A stretch of 25,584 bases of DNA from CAYQTE01 sp964420285 (GTDB taxonomy: Bacteria > Planctomycetota > Phycisphaerae > Tepidisphaerales > Tepidisphaeraceae), in assembly GCA_964420285.1 (NCBI GenBank), contig CAYQTE010000066.1, positions 1-25,584 of the forward strand. Reading direction: 5' to 3'. The notes beneath the pieces are model-generated. The model did no database searches and had not been told where the DNA came from. It saw only the letters and a list, made by a program, of their open reading frames with translations. A program made the position numbers and the translations under genes. This document shows positions 1 to 7,379 of the stretch, piece after piece; the first letter of the stretch is position 1, and each line of letters starts with the position of its first letter.

Positions 1-777
1 TATTACTTCAACCGCGCCAGGCAATGGGGCAAGGACGTTGCCATCAGCGCCAAGAGCGCAGCGTGGGTTGAAGGGCAGGTCATGGACTACGAGCGCGAAG
101 GCCGGGCGCCCATGGAATTGACCGACTGGGTCTGGCAGCCGGATGATCCCATCACCGACAAGTTCGGCTACGTCGAAGGCCAGAAGCCCTTTGCACCCGA
201 CCAGTTCGTCTGGAAGATCGTCGAAAATGTGAGCAAGAACGGCAATCTGCTGCTGAATATCTCACCCAAAGCCGATGGAACCATCCCTCAGGAGCAGCAG
301 GATGTGTTGCTGGCCATCGGCAAATGGCTGGATGTCAACGGCGAGGCCATCTACGGCACACGGCCGTGGATCAAGTATGGTGAAGGCCCCGTCGCCGATT
401 TGGCGGCGGCGGCGATGGTTCAGGCTCGCGCGGCGGGTTTCGCCGGGCGCATCAACGGCCAGAACATGAGCGGCACAGGCGTCGGCGGCGGCGGTTTGCC
501 TCGCGGCGGCGGTTACAAGCCCTCGGACATCCGCTTCACCACAAAGGGCGACACGCTCTATGCCACTGTGATGGCGTGGCCCACCGATCAGGCGGTCATC
601 ACGTCACTGGCCGCCGGCAAGCCCGTGCAGGGAAAAATTGAGAAAGTCGAGATGCTCGGCCACAGTGGAGAACTCCAATTCGCCCAGGATGCGGATGGAT
701 TGAAGGTCAAGTTCCCGACCGACAAACCGTGTGATTTTGCGTACGTGCTGAAGATCACCGGGCTGAAGCTGAAATGA
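1..777 (+). CDS. Alpha-L-fucosidase (GH29), C-terminal part, cut by window start
   Basis: The reading frame is open from base 1, so the 5' end lies outside the window and 258 codons plus stop are seen. The visible part runs from the end of the GH29 catalytic barrel (VMDYEREG at residues 27-34, then VSKNGNLLLNISPKADG) into the C-terminal beta-sandwich (FTTKGDTLYATVMAWP, then GKIEKVEMLGHSGELQF). The same blocks occur in the complete GH29 gene at 3637-5274 (VSRNGNLLLNFPLPNNG; FTTKGDTLYAFFMGWP; GKIQTVELLGHTGKLQW), so the two are paralogues. GH29 enzymes remove terminal alpha-L-fucose from glycans by a retaining mechanism. The nucleophile is not in the visible part. A Gly/Ala-rich insert (about residues 135-172) separates the two domains. 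The stop overlaps an ATG in the hicA frame by 4 nt. Confidence 0.9.
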   Translation, partial: YYFNRARQWGKDVAISAKSAAWVEGQVMDYEREGRAPMELTDWVWQPDDPITDKFGYVEGQKPFAPDQFVWKIVENVSKNGNLLLNISPKADGTIPQEQQDVLLAIGKWLDVNGEAIYGTRPWIKYGEGPVADLAAAAMVQARAAGFAGRINGQNMSGTGVGGGGLPRGGGYKPSDIRFTTKGDTLYATVMAWPTDQAVITSLAAGKPVQGKIEKVEMLGHSGELQFAQDADGLKVKFPTDKPCDFAYVLKITGLKLK

Positions 778-824
778 CCAGAAGCCAGCAACAAGCAGCG
801 GTGATTGGCAAGGATGATGCCGTC

Positions 825-1016
825 GTGAAATACCGTGACCTGGTCAGATTGCCCCTGGACGACGGCTGGCAGCACATTCGTACGACCGGCAGCCATCTAC
901 ACTACAAGCACCCGACGAAGCCGGGGCTGGTCACGGTGCCTGGCGGCGGCAAGTTGTCACACGACATACCTCCGGGCACTTTGCGTTCCATTCTTCGCCA
1001 AGCGGGAATAGAATGA
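825..1016 (+). CDS. hicA: HicA-family mRNA interferase toxin
   Basis: HicA toxins are small dsRBD-fold ribonucleases that cut mRNA and are neutralised by HicB. The protein has the family layout: VKYRDLVRLPLDDGW, then RTTGSHLHYKHPTKPG with the catalytic His in the GSH motif, then LVTVPGGG and PPGTLRSILRQAGIE. I chose the GTG at 825 (63 aa, normal HicA length). It has an AAGGA ribosome-binding site at 810-814, and the family usually begins at M-K-Y-R-D-L. The frame is open back to an ATG at 774 that overlaps the fucosidase stop (ATGA), which would add 17 residues with no family counterpart. The stop overlaps the hicB start by ATGA, indicating translational coupling. The toxin-first order is the usual one. 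The pair sits unexpectedly inside a glycosidase cluster. Confidence 0.87.
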   Translation: MKYRDLVRLPLDDGWQHIRTTGSHLHYKHPTKPGLVTVPGGGKLSHDIPPGTLRSILRQAGIE

Positions 1017-1231
1017 CTTTTATGCAATATACAGTGATCATCGAGCCCGCGGACGACGGTACCTTCAGCGTGTACGTGCCCGATTTGCCCGGCTGCGTCT
1101 CCACCGGTCGATCGCGGGAGGAAGCCATCGAATCTATTCGCGAAGCGATCCATGGCCACGTGCAGACACTGCGCGATCTTGGCGAAACCGTCCCACCGCC
1201 GCGATCGCAATCGGAGGTCGTCGCAGCGTAG
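1013..1231 (+). CDS. hicB: HicB-family antitoxin, short form
   Basis: This 72-aa protein shows the partially degraded RNase H fold of HicB: QYTVIIEPADDGTFSVYVP, then DLPGCVSTGRSREEAIESI with the conserved PDLPGC turn, and a C-terminal ETVPPPRSQSEVV tail. It should bind and block the HicA encoded immediately upstream. It has no C-terminal helix-turn-helix or ribbon-helix-helix domain, so autoregulation by DNA binding through this chain is not evident. The ATG at 1013 overlaps the hicA stop. An in-frame ATG at 1022 gives MQYTVII, closer to the usual HicB N-terminus, and may be the true start. Confidence 0.87.
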   Translation: MTFMQYTVIIEPADDGTFSVYVPDLPGCVSTGRSREEAIESIREAIHGHVQTLRDLGETVPPPRSQSEVVAA

Positions 1232-1363
1232 CAGCCTGATCGCCGTCCGTCATGCGCCAAGGTCATTCGAGGCCAAATGAACTACACCCTGTGCTCCTTC
1301 ACGAGGATGATCGCCGCAGCCTCCGCAAGTTGCCGCCCGCCTACGTACGAATTACATGGCCGG

Positions 1364-1386
1364 GGACCGGGCAATCGGCCCGGTTC
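1364..1386 (+). terminator. Hairpin after hicB, possible weak terminator
   Basis: GGACCGGGC-AATCG-GCCCGGTTC can form a 9-bp stem (one G-U pair) with a 5-nt loop. It lies between hicB and the GH2 gene. It is followed by TATCC rather than a run of T, so intrinsic termination would be weak; an RNA structure in the GH2 leader is an equal possibility. The rest of 1232-1454 shows no convincing gene. Confidence 0.3.
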
Positions 1387-1454
1387 TATCCAGAATACGT
1401 GGGACGGTCGGCCCGCGTGGTATCGAGTATTTCGCAGATAAAGGATACGAGAAC

Positions 1455-3587
1455 ATGAAAACAACAAATACCCTGAGCATGCTGGGAGCCCTGTTCCTGC
1501 TGTTTGGAACCAGTCTCTCAAGCTGGGCCCAGGCGCCCGCCACATCGCCTGCTGCGCAGAACCTTTCCGCCACGCCGGCCGAATTGCTTGTTGCCGGGCG
1601 GGAAAAGATCAACCTGAACGCGGACTGGAAGTTCTACAAGGGCGACGCGGCCGGTGCAGAAGCGACCGCCTATGGCGACGCCGCCTGGACCAAAGTCAAC
1701 CTGCCCCATGTGTTTGACACCCCCTATTTTTCGCTCAAGCAAGGCGTGTTTTGGTATGTTGGATACGGCTGGTACCGGAAACATTTCGACGTTCAGGCCA
1801 AATGGAAGGAATCCAGCCGGGTCGTTTTGGAATTTGAAGCCGCCTATCAGGTCGCTCAGGTCTATGTGAACGGCACGCTCATGGGGGAACACAAGGGCGG
1901 GTACACCGGGTTTTATTTCGACATCACCAACGCCGTCAATCCGGGCGACAATGTCATCGCGGTGCGGGTAAATAATAAGTGGAATCCGCAAATCGCCCCG
2001 CGCGCAGGTGACTGGTTGTTCCTGGGAGGCATTCACAGGAGCGTCTATCTGGTTGTTACCAATCCGCTTCATGTCACATGGTACGGGACGTTTGTCACCA
2101 CGCCGCAGGTTTCGGCGTCCGCGGCGAAAGTTAATGTCAAGACCGAAATACTCAACGAAAACACCACCCCGGCCAATTGCACGGTCAAGACCATCATTGC
2201 CGACGCAACCAATACAATTGTGGCCGCAATGGAAAGTTCCCAACTGATAAATCCAGGGGCGGTTTATCAGTTTGACCAGACCAGCCGGGACATTGCCAAT
2301 CCGCATCTCTGGTCCCCCGAAACGCCCTACATGTACCGGGTCAAGACGATCGTCTCGGACAATACCGGCGCTGTCGTGGACACCTACGAGAGTCCGCTGG
2401 GCATACGGTCCATTCAGTGGACCGCCGATCAGGGCTTCAAACTGAATGGCGTGCGCTACCTGATCAACGGCGTCAATGCCCATGACGATCGCGCCGGATG
2501 GGGCATCGCCCAGACCAGCGCGGGCTTCCGAAGAGACGTCCTGCTTATGAAGCAGTGCGGGTTTAATTTCATCAGGGAATGCCATAATCCACACGACGAT
2601 TCGTGGGATGATGCCTGTGATCAGCTCGGGATGCTGGCATGGCCGGAAAATTCCTTCTGGGGAGTGGGCGGATACAAGACCAACGAAGACGGCGGCTGGC
2701 GCCAAAGCTCATATCCCACCAACGTAGCTGACGAGCAGCCATTCGAAGACAATCTCAAACAACAATTGCGGGAATTCATCCGCGAACGAAGAAACCATCC
2801 GAGCATTATTATCTGGAGCATGGGGAACGAGACATTCGACTGCCCGGCCGGAACCGTCATGACCAAGTGCAAGGCGTTCTACCGGGTCCTGGCGGATCTG
2901 GCGCAATCGCTCGATCCGTCGAGGCTGGCGGCCGTGGGCGGCGCCCAACGCCAGGGGTTTGACAAACTGGCGCCCGTCGTCGGATACAACGGAGATGGTG
3001 CGACGATCGCCACGTATCAGAATCCGGGTGTTCCCAGCCTGATTACCGAGTATTACGATCACAAGGGTGTCGCGGCATTTCCGTGGCGGGCGGGTCAGGT
3101 CCGGTGGGTGGGTTTCGGCTACGGATCGTTCCTGACCAATAACGGCGGGCTGGGCGGCGTGGTTGATTATTACAGGATTCCCGGTCCCGAATGGTATCAA
3201 TACCGGCAGGAAAATCTGAAGATTCCCTACACGCTGCCCGCTCCGGGCACGCCGGCAAGAGTAACCTTGACCGCGGACGCTCTCACCATTGGAAACAACG
3301 GCACGGACGATTGCGAACTCACCGCTCAGATTGTGTCCGCCGATGGCACGGCCATAGACAATAATGCGCCGCTGACACTTGCCGTGACTTCGGGAGCTGG
3401 ATATTTCCCCACCGGCTCAACCATGACGTTTGACAATGCCACGTCTCCGGACACGAGGTGCATGCGGTATGGCATGGCGAGAATGACCATGAGATCCTAT
3501 GTACCGGGAACGATCACGATCACCGCCACTTCCCCGGGATTACAGGGTGCGAGCGTCACCATCAAATGCGTCGATCGAGGCAACTAG
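1455..3587 (+). CDS. Secreted glycoside hydrolase family 2 enzyme (beta-galactosidase/beta-glucuronidase-like)
   Basis: The 710-aa protein begins with a Sec signal peptide (MKTTNTLSMLGALFLLFG, probable cut after SSWAQA). The GH2 order follows: sugar-binding jelly roll (INLNADWKFYKGDA, VNLPHVFD, GYGWYRKHFDV), an immunoglobulin-like domain, then the TIM barrel from about residue 315 (FKLNGVRYLINGVNAHDD). WSMGNE supplies the predicted acid/base E459 and LITEYY the predicted nucleophile E532. The tail (about residues 590-710) is an Ig-like beta domain. The ATG at 1455 was chosen over the upstream in-frame ATG at 1356 because it has AAGGA at 1441-1445 and begins the signal peptide. GH2 enzymes hydrolyse beta-linked galactose, glucuronate or mannose; the substrate cannot be set from sequence. 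A Tat-exported fucosidase follows 49 nt downstream, so the two probably act together on a fucosylated glycan. Confidence 0.9.
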   Translation: MKTTNTLSMLGALFLLFGTSLSSWAQAPATSPAAQNLSATPAELLVAGREKINLNADWKFYKGDAAGAEATAYGDAAWTKVNLPHVFDTPYFSLKQGVFWYVGYGWYRKHFDVQAKWKESSRVVLEFEAAYQVAQVYVNGTLMGEHKGGYTGFYFDITNAVNPGDNVIAVRVNNKWNPQIAPRAGDWLFLGGIHRSVYLVVTNPLHVTWYGTFVTTPQVSASAAKVNVKTEILNENTTPANCTVKTIIADATNTIVAAMESSQLINPGAVYQFDQTSRDIANPHLWSPETPYMYRVKTIVSDNTGAVVDTYESPLGIRSIQWTADQGFKLNGVRYLINGVNAHDDRAGWGIAQTSAGFRRDVLLMKQCGFNFIRECHNPHDDSWDDACDQLGMLAWPENSFWGVGGYKTNEDGGWRQSSYPTNVADEQPFEDNLKQQLREFIRERRNHPSIIIWSMGNETFDCPAGTVMTKCKAFYRVLADLAQSLDPSRLAAVGGAQRQGFDKLAPVVGYNGDGATIATYQNPGVPSLITEYYDHKGVAAFPWRAGQVRWVGFGYGSFLTNNGGLGGVVDYYRIPGPEWYQYRQENLKIPYTLPAPGTPARVTLTADALTIGNNGTDDCELTAQIVSADGTAIDNNAPLTLAVTSGAGYFPTGSTMTFDNATSPDTRCMRYGMARMTMRSYVPGTITITATSPGLQGASVTIKCVDRGN

Positions 3588-3636
3588 ACCCTCAACAAAC
3601 TGAGATAGGCACACAGCCCAAAAGGACCCCGCTCAC

Positions 3637-5274
3637 ATGAAAAATCCAACCAGCCGTCGCGCGTTCCTTAAGGCCTCGACTCTTGCCGCTGGCGCCGGGC
3701 TCGCCGCGCCGCTCTGGCGGTCGAGGCTGGTTGCGGCCGCCACCACAGCTCCGACGACCGCGCCCGCCAAGCCACAGATTCCGCCCGGCCCATTCGCGGC
3801 CGACCGCAAGTCACTGGCCGCCTACGCCATGCCCGATTGGTTTCACGACGCCAAATTTGGCATCTTCGCGCACTGGGGTCCGCAATCGGCGGCCGAGTAT
3901 GGCGACTGGTATGCCCGGCGAATGTATATCGAGGGCGAGGCGCAATACAACCACCACCTTCAGCATTACGGCCACCCCTCCAAGACCGGCTTCGCCGATG
4001 TCATCAAGAGCTGGAAAGCCGACAAATTCGATGCCGAGTACCTTCTGGGTCTCTACAAGAAGGCCGGGGCGAAGTATTTCGTCTCGATGGGCGTGCATCA
4101 CGACAACTTCGACCTTTGGAACTCGAAATATCAGCCCCGCTGGAACTCGGTCGCCAGCGGCCCGCAGATGGACATCGTCGGGCTCTTTCGCAAGGCGGCC
4201 GACAAACTCGGCCTGCGCTTTGGCGTCAGCGAGCACCTCTCCAACAGCTTCTGCTGGTATGGACCGGCCCACAGCAGCGACAAGAACGGCGCGCTCAAGG
4301 GCGTGCCCTATGACGGCAACGATCCGCAGTACGCCGGGCTCTACCACGATTACACCCAGATGCCCGCGGATTTCGTCCAGAAGGTGGTGAACGCCCCGGC
4401 CAAGGGCGCCATCGCCATGAGCACCGACGGGCCGGCTTCCTGGCGGGCCAATTATTTCGACCGCATCCTCGACCTGGTCACCCAATACGAGCCGGACCTG
4501 CTCTACACTGACGGCGGGATTCCCTTCGGCGATGACGGCCTGGCCCTGCTGGCACACCTCTACAACACCAGCTCCCGCCGTCACGGCGGCAAGGTCGAGG
4601 CCGTCTATACGAGTAAGAGCCGCAACGACTCAACCAGCGGCATGTGCGTGCTCGACGTGGAACGCGGCCTGGTCGATTCCATCTGGCCGCGAGCGTGGCA
4701 GACTGACACCTGCGTCGGCAACTGGCACTACGACACCCGCGCCAGATACCGGACGCCCAAGTACATCATCGACATGCTGGTGGATATCGTCAGCCGCAAC
4801 GGCAATCTCCTGCTCAATTTCCCGCTGCCCAACAATGGCATGCTCGACGACAAGGAAATGGCCATCGTCCAGGCCATCACCGCGTGGATGGCGGTCAACA
4901 GCGAGGCGATTCATTCCACCCGCCCGTGGAAGATCTTCGGCGCCGGCCCCGGTTCGCAGATCAAAGCCGCCCCCGGCCAGCAGTTCAACGAGAACACCCG
5001 TCAGGACTTCACCGCCGCCGAAGTGCGATTCACCACCAAGGGCGACACGCTGTACGCATTCTTCATGGGCTGGCCGGAAAAGGAAATCGTCATCGCACCC
5101 CTGTCCACCGACAGCAAGAACGTCGTCGGCAAGATCCAAACCGTCGAACTCCTCGGCCACACCGGCAAGCTCCAGTGGACCCACGACGCCAAGGGACTCA
5201 AAGCGCAACTCCCCGCCGAAAAGCCGTGTGAATATGGCTATGCCCTGAAGATCACCGGCCTGGCGACGGCTTGA
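3637..5274 (+). CDS. Tat-exported alpha-L-fucosidase (GH29)
   Basis: The 545-aa enzyme starts with a twin-arginine signal (SRRAFLKASTLAAGAGLAAP), so it is probably exported folded. A Thr/Ala/Pro linker (TTAPTTAPAK) leads into the GH29 barrel: MPDWFHDAKFGIFAHWGP, then YFVSMGVHHDNFDLWNSKY with the His-His substrate pocket. EPDLLYTDGG carries the predicted nucleophile D292. VSRNGNLLLNFPL closes the barrel and a beta-sandwich ends the protein. The general acid in GH29 is poorly conserved and I do not assign it. AAAGGA at 3621-3626 supports the start. It is a paralogue of the partial fucosidase at the window start; together they bracket hicAB and the GH2 gene, consistent with tandem duplication followed by insertions. 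Confidence 0.93.
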   Translation: MKNPTSRRAFLKASTLAAGAGLAAPLWRSRLVAAATTAPTTAPAKPQIPPGPFAADRKSLAAYAMPDWFHDAKFGIFAHWGPQSAAEYGDWYARRMYIEGEAQYNHHLQHYGHPSKTGFADVIKSWKADKFDAEYLLGLYKKAGAKYFVSMGVHHDNFDLWNSKYQPRWNSVASGPQMDIVGLFRKAADKLGLRFGVSEHLSNSFCWYGPAHSSDKNGALKGVPYDGNDPQYAGLYHDYTQMPADFVQKVVNAPAKGAIAMSTDGPASWRANYFDRILDLVTQYEPDLLYTDGGIPFGDDGLALLAHLYNTSSRRHGGKVEAVYTSKSRNDSTSGMCVLDVERGLVDSIWPRAWQTDTCVGNWHYDTRARYRTPKYIIDMLVDIVSRNGNLLLNFPLPNNGMLDDKEMAIVQAITAWMAVNSEAIHSTRPWKIFGAGPGSQIKAAPGQQFNENTRQDFTAAEVRFTTKGDTLYAFFMGWPEKEIVIAPLSTDSKNVVGKIQTVELLGHTGKLQWTHDAKGLKAQLPAEKPCEYGYALKITGLATA

Positions 5275-5341
5275 GCGGCGGAGAATACAACCTGCCGGGC
5301 CATAGTCCGCCTACTTGCTCTGCAGGGGAAGGATCAAGAAC

Positions 5342-5373
5342 AATAAACCGCAAAGACGCGGTGACGCAAAGAT
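5342..5373 (+). repeat. Left 32-nt inverted repeat arm
   Basis: Begins AATAAACCGCAAAGACGCGG and ends GACGCAAAGAT. It is an exact reverse complement of 5559-5590. Confidence 0.85.
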
Positions 5374-5421
5374 CCGGAAACGCCAAAACCTGTTCACGCG
5401 GGCGGGCGGATTCGACTTCGG

Positions 5422-5547
5422 CGGGCGGATTTGGATATCTTTCAGGACACGAAATCCACCGGACACCGCCTGGGCCTCCTGATGAACTTCAATACTGCCG
5501 TTCTCAAAGACGGCCTGAAGCGATTCGTCCGGTCCAATGAAAGCTAA
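5422..5547 (+). pseudogene. Remnant C-terminus of a GxxExxY-family protein
   Basis: In the frame ending at TAA 5545-5547 the sequence reads ADLDIFQDTKSTGHRLGLL, then MNFNTAVLKDGLKRFV. As I remember the GxxExxY (PDDEXK_3-like) family, its proteins end in a block like 'TG.RLGLLINFN...LKDGIKR.V', and this stretch matches that pattern. The N-terminal part with the GxxExxY motif is absent and replaced by GC-rich low-complexity sequence at about 5398-5430. No start codon with a ribosome-binding site supports expression, so it is called a remnant. It lies wholly between the inverted repeats. Family function is not established to my knowledge. Confidence 0.6.
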
Positions 5548-5558
5548 AGGTATCTTCC

Positions 5559-5590
5559 ATCTTTGCGTCACCGCGTCTTTGCGGTTTATT
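5559..5590 (-). repeat. Right 32-nt inverted repeat arm, overlaps mcsB stop
   Basis: Exact reverse complement of 5342-5373. The mcsB stop codon (5586-5588, minus strand) and part of the last sense codon lie inside this arm. Confidence 0.85.
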
Positions 5591-6674
5591 CGCCCTTGGC
5601 ATCCCCGCCCAGCCGGTGCCGGATGTAATCCGCCCGCGCCGCGTTGCGCGCGTCGCCGTCGAGGCGCTTGCCCTGCATCTTTTGCAGGTGGGCCGGCTGG
5701 GTGTTCAGGAACAGGTCGTTGACCTTGTTGATATCGACATCCCGCACCCGGCCCATGTGGACGCCCATGCGCAGATGGCTCAGCAGCGACAGGGCATCCT
5801 CGCTGGTCATCAGCCTGGCCGTGCGCAGCGTGCCCAAGGCGCGGCAGACCTTGTCGTCCAGCAGGACCGGCTTGTCCTTGGCCAGGGCCTTGCGCGCGTG
5901 GTGCTCGTAGTCGATGATCTTGGGGATCACGTTGTGCTTGAATTCGCTGATGATGTCCTCTTCGCTCTTGCCGAGCGTTGCCTGGTTGCTGATCTGATAG
6001 AAATCGCCGGTGGCTTCCGTCCCCTCGCCATAGAGGCCGCGAACCGCCAGACGCATGTCCTTGGCCGCACGGAAGACCTTCTCGATCTCGCCGACAATCT
6101 TCAGCGCCGGCAGGTGGAGCATGACGCTGACGCGAATCCCTGTGCCTACATTCGTGGGGCAGGCAGTCAAATAGCCGAAACGCGGATGGAACGCGAAATC
6201 GAGCTTGCTTTCCAGGAGATCGTCGATCGGATTGATCTGTTCCCACGCCTCTTCAAGCTGCAATCCACTGCGAAGAACCTGGATGCGGAGATGGTCTTCC
6301 TCGTTGACCATGACTGACGCCGTCTCCTGCTCGTCAATCGCCACGCCGCGCGCCCCGCTGGCCATGGCGTGCGGCTTGGAAATCAGGTGCCGCTCGACCA
6401 GCAGCAGCCGGTCGATTTCCGGCGCCGCCTCCAGATCGACATACAGCGTCCGGCTGGCCAGGCGGCAGGACAGTATCGTGTCGCGGATGCGCGTCTCCAG
6501 AGCCTGCCGCTGATGCGCCGAGCACCGCGACAAAAACGGAAACCCGCTCACGTTACGGGCCAGGCGGATGCGCGAGGAAATGACGATCTCGCTCATCGGC
6601 CCGCTGCCGCGCAGCCATTCGCCCGCCTGGTTGGTCAGATCGCTCAGCTTCATATTCACCGGTCCATCGCTCAC
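5586..6674 (-). CDS. mcsB: Protein arginine kinase McsB
   Basis: McsB phosphorylates arginine residues on proteins, marking them for ClpCP in Firmicutes, and belongs to the ATP:guanido phosphotransferase fold. Motifs from the chosen start: SSRIRLARN (33-41), CPTNVGTG with the active-site Cys at 172, RGLYGEGTEA, and NQATLGKSEEDI. The GTG at 6674 was chosen because GGGAGG lies 6 nt upstream (6681-6686); this gives 362 aa, normal for the family. An internal ATG at 6653 has no good site. The C-terminal phospho-arginine sensing motif RDxxRA appears as RNAARA (343-348), with Asn for Asp. mcsA ends 48 nt upstream, forming an mcsA-mcsB operon. No ctsR or clpC is adjacent. The final Glu and stop fall at the edge of the inverted-repeat element. 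Confidence 0.95.
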   Translation of the reverse strand: MSDGPVNMKLSDLTNQAGEWLRGSGPMSEIVISSRIRLARNVSGFPFLSRCSAHQRQALETRIRDTILSCRLASRTLYVDLEAAPEIDRLLLVERHLISKPHAMASGARGVAIDEQETASVMVNEEDHLRIQVLRSGLQLEEAWEQINPIDDLLESKLDFAFHPRFGYLTACPTNVGTGIRVSVMLHLPALKIVGEIEKVFRAAKDMRLAVRGLYGEGTEATGDFYQISNQATLGKSEEDIISEFKHNVIPKIIDYEHHARKALAKDKPVLLDDKVCRALGTLRTARLMTSEDALSLLSHLRMGVHMGRVRDVDINKVNDLFLNTQPAHLQKMQGKRLDGDARNAARADYIRHRLGGDAKGE

Positions 6675-6722
6675 GTCACGCCTCCCGTCGGCCGCACATC
6701 CTGTGCCCTGCCGCAAATCCTG

Positions 6723-7220
6723 TCATTCCCCGGCCTCGGCCTGGCGGATGGAATCCCGCAGCTTGGCCGCCCGCTCGTAATCCTCCGCCTCGACCGCGCG
6801 GGTCAGTTCCTTGCGCAGCTTGGCCAGGTCGGGCATGCGCCGGGCCGGGCCGGCGCTGCTTCCGCGCCGCGCCGGCGTCTTGCCCACGTGATGCGTCGCG
6901 CCTTCATGGGCTCGCTGTAGAAGCGGTGTCAGTTCCTTCTCGAAGAACGTGTAATCCTGCTCGCAGCCCAGAAGCCCCTGGGTGCGGAAATCCGACCAGG
7001 TGATCCCGCAGTTCTCGCAGGCGCTGGCTCCCTCCTTCTGCGCGCCGCTGTGCGCCAGAACGAAATTCGTCAGCAGTTCGTTGATTGGCGTGTGCGATTT
7101 GACCGGGAATCCCTCATTCTGCGCCGCACAGGCCTCGCAGAAATGCCGCTCGACCTTCTTCCCCGCCTGAATCTCCGTCACAATCACCGACGCCGGCTTG
7201 CCACATTTATCGCATTTCAT
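6723..7220 (-). CDS. mcsA: McsA, activator of McsB (UvrB/UvrC-motif zinc protein)
   Basis: McsA is a small zinc protein that activates McsB. This 165-aa chain has CDKC (3-6) and CEAC (28-31), then CENC (68-71) with GC86EQD89. The last position, normally Cys in Firmicutes McsA, is Asp here, so the second zinc site has three Cys and perhaps a non-Cys ligand. The C-terminus (about 130-163) is a UVR helical hairpin (LRKELTRAVEAEDYERAAKL). A charged, low-complexity linker lies between. The ATG at 7220 has a GGAAGG-like site about 16 nt upstream, a loose spacing. An earlier ATG (7230) is out of frame and stops at once. It is followed directly by mcsB. Confidence 0.92.
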   Translation of the reverse strand: MKCDKCGKPASVIVTEIQAGKKVERHFCEACAAQNEGFPVKSHTPINELLTNFVLAHSGAQKEGASACENCGITWSDFRTQGLLGCEQDYTFFEKELTPLLQRAHEGATHHVGKTPARRGSSAGPARRMPDLAKLRKELTRAVEAEDYERAAKLRDSIRQAEAGE

Positions 7221-7290
7221 AGTTTCATGCCCGGCCCTTCCTTGTCACCGCGACACACCGTCCGCTGGCGCACACCACACGGCCGCACCT

Positions 7291-7296
7291 ATTCTA
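7291..7296 (-). promoter_or_regulatory. Candidate -10 box for mcsA-mcsB
   Basis: TAGAAT on the minus strand, preceded by CGC. Transcription would start near 7284, leaving a leader of about 64 nt. No good -35 is seen, and no CtsR-type operator was recognised. Confidence 0.3.
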
Positions 7297-7379
7297 GCGT
7301 CCCGCGAATCCTATTTCCCCCCCACGCCAGCGTCAACGCGACCGGCCCGCGTTCACCGCTTCCAGTCGCGCCCCGCGGC

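Larger units (their letters stand above)
5342..5590. mobile_element. Small non-autonomous element with 32-nt perfect inverted repeats
   Basis: Bases 5342-5373 and 5559-5590 are exact reverse complements (32 of 32) flanking 185 nt. The arms contain the CGCAAAGACG...GACGCAAAG motif that I recognise from dispersed repeats of many environmental bacteria (from memory, not checked). The interior carries the decayed 3' end of a gene. No transposase and no clear target-site duplication is visible. It occupies nearly all the spacer between the convergent fucosidase and mcsB genes, and its right arm contains the mcsB stop codon. Bases 5275-5341 hold nothing recognisable. Confidence 0.65.

Noticed and set aside
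1356..1454. Longer N-terminus for the GH2 protein
   Set aside because: The extra 33 residues precede a well-formed signal peptide, and the ribosome-binding site serves ATG 1455.
1252..1458. 68-aa plus-strand ORF between hicB and GH2
   Set aside because: It has no ribosome-binding site or family-like pattern, and it runs over the GH2 start region and the hairpin; probably chance.
5342..5590. CRISPR or attachment site
   Set aside because: There are only two arms, inverted rather than direct, with no array spacing and no integrase nearby.
5311..6246. 311-aa minus-strand ORF overlapping mcsB
   Set aside because: It is in another frame of mcsB and the antisense of the repeat element; the Arg/Gly/Gln-rich composition is typical of a shadow frame.
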